A stretch of DNA of 64,000 nt from Pelomonas margarita (GTDB taxonomy: Bacteria > Pseudomonadota > Gammaproteobacteria > Burkholderiales > Burkholderiaceae_C). The stretch is from positions 434,001-498,000 of the forward strand of contig NZ_JBIGHW010000004.1 in NCBI RefSeq assembly GCF_043555875.1, given 5' to 3'. Shown here piece by piece: positions 60,934 through 64,000 of the stretch. How positions within the stretch are numbered: the first letter of the stretch is position 1; each line of letters starts with the position of its first letter. Below the pieces are notes generated by a model. It made no database searches, was not told the origin of the DNA, and saw nothing but the letters and a program-made list of their open reading frames with translations. Made by a program: the position numbers and the translations under genes.

Positions 60934-61050
60934 GCACCCCGGCCCTCCGGACCCCGGCGCGGTGTTCGCGTCGCCTGGGTGCGGCCGGAGCCACGCGGTT
61001 AGGCTACAAAATGGGGTTGAGATCCATCACGCGACCGCCGCGCCTCACCC

Positions 61051-61839
61051 TTGACTTCCCAGCACATCGCCGTCGTCGACGACGAAGCCGCCATCACCGA
61101 GCTGCTGGCGCATTACCTGTCGTCCCATGGTTTCCGCGTCACGCCGCTGCCCTCGGGCCGCGCCCTGATGGAGACGCTGGCCACCGACCCACCCGAGCTC
61201 GTGCTGCTCGACCTGGGCCTGCCCGGCGAGGATGGCCTGGCCATCGCCCGCCAGCTGCGCGAGCACTGGCGCTGCGGGCTGGTCATCATCACGGGGCGCG
61301 GCGATGCGGTCGACAAAGTCGTCGGGCTGGAAGTGGGCGCCGACGACTACGTGACCAAGCCCTTCGACCTGCGCGAGCTGCTCGCCCGCATCCGCGCCGT
61401 GCTGCGCCGGCTGGCGCCGCCCCAGGCGCCCGAGTCCGTGACCGAGCGGCCGGCGGTACCGGCGCTGGCCGGCCAGGCCGCGCCCGAGGCGGCACGCGAG
61501 TGCCTGAGCTTCGACGGCTGGCGGCTGGACCTGTCGGCCCGCCGGCTGACGGACGCACAGGGCCAGGAGGTCGTGTTGACGGCCGGCGAGTTCGACCTGC
61601 TGCAGATCTTTGCCCAGCATCCGGGGCGCGTGCTGTCGCGCGACTTCCTGCTGTCGCAGACGCGAGGCCGCGAGGCCGGGCCCTTTGACCGCACCATCGA
61701 CGTGCAGGTCGGCCGCCTGCGCAAGAAGCTGGAGCCGCAGGCGCCCACGGCCCAGATCATCAAGTCGGTGCGCAGCGCCGGCTATCTGTTCACGCCGGCG
61801 GTGTCGGCCACGCCCCGCGCGCTGCGGGCGTCGTCATGA
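61051..61839 (+). CDS. OmpR-family response regulator
   Basis: 262 residues from a TTG start; no in-frame ATG lies early enough to keep the receiver domain intact. Receiver: IAVVDDEAAITELLAHYL, phospho-Asp in LVLLDLGLPGEDG, ITGRGD and TKPFDLREL. A linker rich in Ala/Pro (about 125-165) precedes a winged helix (VLTAGEFDLLQIFAQHPGRVLSRDFLL, DRTIDVQVGRLRKKLE). The 117-base gap from the kinase gene may hold a promoter. Its stop overlaps the hybrid kinase start. Confidence 0.86.
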   Translation: MTSQHIAVVDDEAAITELLAHYLSSHGFRVTPLPSGRALMETLATDPPELVLLDLGLPGEDGLAIARQLREHWRCGLVIITGRGDAVDKVVGLEVGADDYVTKPFDLRELLARIRAVLRRLAPPQAPESVTERPAVPALAGQAAPEAARECLSFDGWRLDLSARRLTDAQGQEVVLTAGEFDLLQIFAQHPGRVLSRDFLLSQTRGREAGPFDRTIDVQVGRLRKKLEPQAPTAQIIKSVRSAGYLFTPAVSATPRALRASS

Positions 61840-63899
61840 GCGCGTCGACGCTCCTGCCCCCGGGCCTGGACGACAGCACGGTCTTCCGCTCGCTGTTCTC
61901 GGCCTACCCGGACGGCCTGCTGCTGGTGGACTCGGGCGGCCGCATCGCGATGGCCAACCCGATGGCGGCTAGCCTGCTGGGCTATGCGGTGGACGAGCTC
62001 GTCGGCAGCAGCGTCGACGCGCTGGTGCCGGATGGCATCCGCCAGCGCCATGCCGCCTACCGCCAGGCCTACGCTGCGGCCCCGCGCACGCGCCCCATGG
62101 GCACGCAGATGGCGCTGGTGGCGCGCCGTCGCGATGGCTCCGAGGCGATGGTGGAGATCGCCCTCAGCCCGTTGCAGGACCATGGCCTGCCCTTTGTGGT
62201 GGCAGCCATCCGCGACATCGCCGAGTACCCGCGCGTGAAGCAGGCGCTGCAGCGTGCGCGCTACAGCGAGCATGTGGCGCAGCTGGGCCGGCTGGCCGTG
62301 GACGCACGCGACCCGCAGCAGCTGATTCAGCGCGTGCCCGTCCTCGCGGCCGAGGCGCTGGAGGTGGACACGGCGCTGGTGCTGCTGCTGGAGAGCAACG
62401 GGCTGGAGCTGCGCGTGGCCGGTGGCGTGGGGCTGCTGGCCGCCGAGGCGCCGGGCGCCACGCTGGCGCCGCGCAGCGACACGCCGCTGGGCCTGGTGAT
62501 GGCACAGGGGCGGCCGGTCGTCGTCGAGGATGGCCGGGCCGACCTGCGTTTCGCCGCGTCGCCCGAGATCCTGGAGGCGGGCCTGACCAGCAGCATGACC
62601 GTGCCGCTGCTGGACCGCAGCCGCGTCATCGGGGCACTGAAGGTGCGCTCGCGCCAGCCCCGGCGCTTCGGTGACGAGGAGCAGCGCTTCCTGGAGTCGC
62701 TGGCCAGCCTGCTGGGCACCAGCCTGCAGCGGGCTCAGACCGAGGAGGCGCTCAATCACGCCCAGCGCCTGGAGAGCGTAGGCCAGCTGACCGGCGGCAT
62801 CGCGCACGACTTCAACAACCTGCTGACCGTCATCCAGGGCAACCTGCAGGTGCTGGAGGAGCTACCGGCGCTGGCGCAGGACGCCGTGGGCCAGCAGCTG
62901 GTGGGCGCGGCCATGCGCGCCTCGAGGCGCGGCGCCGAGCTGACCGGCAAGCTGCTGGCCTTCTCGCGCCGGCAGGTGCTGCAGCCCAGCGCCGTCGAGG
63001 TGCCGGCCCTGTTGAACCCGCTGGCTGAGTTGCTGCGGCGCACGCTTGACCAGCGCATCCGCATCGACGTGGAGGTCGAGCCTGGCTGCCCGCCGGTGCT
63101 TGCCGACCCCGGCCAACTGGAGGCTGCGCTGCTCAACATCGCCATTAACGCGCGCGACGCCATGCTGGACGGCGGCCGCCTCGGCTTCCGCGCGGCAGTG
63201 GCCGACCTGCCCGCGCTGGGCGCGCGACTGCGCGAGGAGCTGGGCGACGGGGAGTTCATCTGCATCTCGGTGGCAGACACCGGCACCGGCATGCCCGAGA
63301 GCGTCAAGGAGCGGGCCTTCGAGCCCTTCTTCACGACCAAGCAGGTCGGTCGCGGCACCGGGCTGGGCCTGAGCGCGGTGTACGGCTTCGTCAAGCAGTC
63401 CCGCGGCGCCGTGTCGCTGGACAGCGTCACCGGGCAGGGCACCACCATCAGCCTGTACCTGCCAGTGCCCGGCGGCGCGCAGGCGGCGGCGGCCGATGAG
63501 GAGGCCGAGGGCGACGGCGTGCCCGCCGGCCTACGCGTGCTACTGGTGGAGGACGACGCCGAGGTGCGCGAGGTGGCGCAGCACTTCCTGACGCACCTTG
63601 GCTGCAGCTTTCGCATCTGCGCGAGCGCCGAGCAGGCGCTGACGCTGCTGACGCCCGAGGCCGATTTCGAGCTGCTCATCAGCGACATCGCGCTGGGGGC
63701 CGGCATGCGCGGCACCGAGCTGGCCCGCGTCGCGCAGCAGCGCCTGCCCGGGCTGGCGGTGCTGCTGATGTCGGGCTTCTCGGCCGAGCTGCTGGATGCC
63801 GACCGCGAGTCGCCGGCCGACTGGGAGCTGCTGCCCAAGCCCTACAGTCGCAGCCAGCTGGCACAGGCGATCGCCAGCACGCTGGCGCGGGCCGCCTAG
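61836..63899 (+). CDS. Soluble PAS-GAF hybrid histidine kinase with C-terminal receiver
   Basis: 687 residues, no membrane helix. PAS domain (about 15-135, YPDGLLLVDSGGRIAMANPMA), GAF domain (about 150-300), HisKA with GGIAHDFNNLLTVIQGNL, ATPase domain with FFTTKQVGRGTGLGLSAVYGFVKQ, and a receiver at about 560-680 (RVLLVEDDAEVREV; phospho-Asp in LLISDIALG; LPKPYS). ATGA overlap with the regulator gene links the two. It senses cytoplasmic ligands or redox state; the ligand is unknown. Confidence 0.87.
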   Translation: MSASTLLPPGLDDSTVFRSLFSAYPDGLLLVDSGGRIAMANPMAASLLGYAVDELVGSSVDALVPDGIRQRHAAYRQAYAAAPRTRPMGTQMALVARRRDGSEAMVEIALSPLQDHGLPFVVAAIRDIAEYPRVKQALQRARYSEHVAQLGRLAVDARDPQQLIQRVPVLAAEALEVDTALVLLLESNGLELRVAGGVGLLAAEAPGATLAPRSDTPLGLVMAQGRPVVVEDGRADLRFAASPEILEAGLTSSMTVPLLDRSRVIGALKVRSRQPRRFGDEEQRFLESLASLLGTSLQRAQTEEALNHAQRLESVGQLTGGIAHDFNNLLTVIQGNLQVLEELPALAQDAVGQQLVGAAMRASRRGAELTGKLLAFSRRQVLQPSAVEVPALLNPLAELLRRTLDQRIRIDVEVEPGCPPVLADPGQLEAALLNIAINARDAMLDGGRLGFRAAVADLPALGARLREELGDGEFICISVADTGTGMPESVKERAFEPFFTTKQVGRGTGLGLSAVYGFVKQSRGAVSLDSVTGQGTTISLYLPVPGGAQAAAADEEAEGDGVPAGLRVLLVEDDAEVREVAQHFLTHLGCSFRICASAEQALTLLTPEADFELLISDIALGAGMRGTELARVAQQRLPGLAVLLMSGFSAELLDADRESPADWELLPKPYSRSQLAQAIASTLARAA

Positions 63900-64000
63900 G
63901 CCTGGCGCGCCGCGCGGCGCAGTTCCACGGCGTCCGGCAGCGGCGCGCGGGACTGGCCGGCCTGCAGCCTGAACACGCGCAGCGCGGCGCCCACTTCCTC
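63896..64000 (-). CDS. C-terminal end of a methyl-accepting chemotaxis protein (partial)
   Basis: 34 codons to a TAG stop; the stop codons of this gene and the convergent kinase gene overlap inside CCTAGG. The peptide EEVGAALRVFRLQAGQSRAP is the usual tail of chemoreceptors after the signalling hairpin. The rest lies beyond the window edge. Confidence 0.6.
   Translation of the reverse strand, partial: EEVGAALRVFRLQAGQSRAPLPDAVELRRAARQA

Noticed and set aside
1..64000. CRISPR array or complete insertion sequence
   Set aside because: No regularly spaced direct repeats were seen, and the only transposase-like reading is the short fragment at 46286-46459.

Overview
The window is high-GC DNA with densely packed, often ATGA-overlapping genes typical of a Burkholderiales betaproteobacterium. 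The mix of a PEP-CTERM/EpsH-type exopolysaccharide locus (PrsK-PrsR-PrsT), an NrtR-controlled NAD salvage operon, lptF-lptG/pepA/holC and cysB points to the Roseateles/Pelomonas/Mitsuaria/Rubrivivax side of the order. The genus is an inference from gene content and style; no rRNA or complete tRNA is present to confirm it.

Layout. 1-3507: right end of a decayed prophage. It holds a tail-type SGNH hydrolase cut by the window edge, two tiny genes, a chimera of an integrase N-half with a phage phosphoesterase, and a 3' fragment of tRNA-Arg(UCU) that looks like the attachment site. 3660-9868: NAD salvage: nrtR diverges from pncA-pncB-nadE-nadM/Nudix, with a candidate operator between them and a terminator at the end. 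9877-11819: an operon of a degenerate GGDEF membrane protein and an AraC regulator. 11994-16343: TonB-dependent receptor, beta-propeller phytase and a small lipoprotein. 16416-20969: the most unusual block. Genes for a Tat-exported two-subunit molybdenum hydroxylase (IorA/IorB type) run directly into soxX-soxY-soxZ-soxA-like genes, with no soxB or soxCD, and the SoxY-like carrier lacks the usual C-terminal motif.

21012-29350: MscS channel, an orphan phage-type tail sheath gene with an apparent in-frame internal deletion, a glutathione transferase, a conserved unknown, an APH-fold phosphotransferase, a Crp/Fnr regulator and a FimV-like envelope protein. 29366-29532: a nested inverted-repeat (MITE/REP-like) element filling the gap before cysB. 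29529-35012: cysB, cbiX, lptG, lptF (minus strand) and pepA, holC (plus strand). 35155-36371: a LivK-type binding protein and its terminator.

36894-47469: PEP-CTERM/exopolysaccharide locus: sugar transferase, PrsK kinase, PrsR sigma-54 activator, PrsT TPR lipoprotein and two PEP-CTERM proteins. The first PEP-CTERM gene has a well-formed -24/-12 promoter, which fits control by PrsR. A transposase remnant lies between the two PEP-CTERM genes. No exosortase is in the window. 47897-56173: an RND tripartite efflux operon (minus) divergent from a BaeS/BaeR-like two-component pair (plus). 56425-64000: a signalling array: CheY-like receiver, HD-GYP phosphodiesterase, periplasmic binding protein, Cache-PAS histidine kinase, OmpR-type regulator, PAS-GAF hybrid kinase, and the end of a convergent chemoreceptor gene.

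No CRISPR array, complete tRNA, rRNA or intact insertion sequence was seen. All calls come from reading the sequence and from remembered family motifs; no database search was run.
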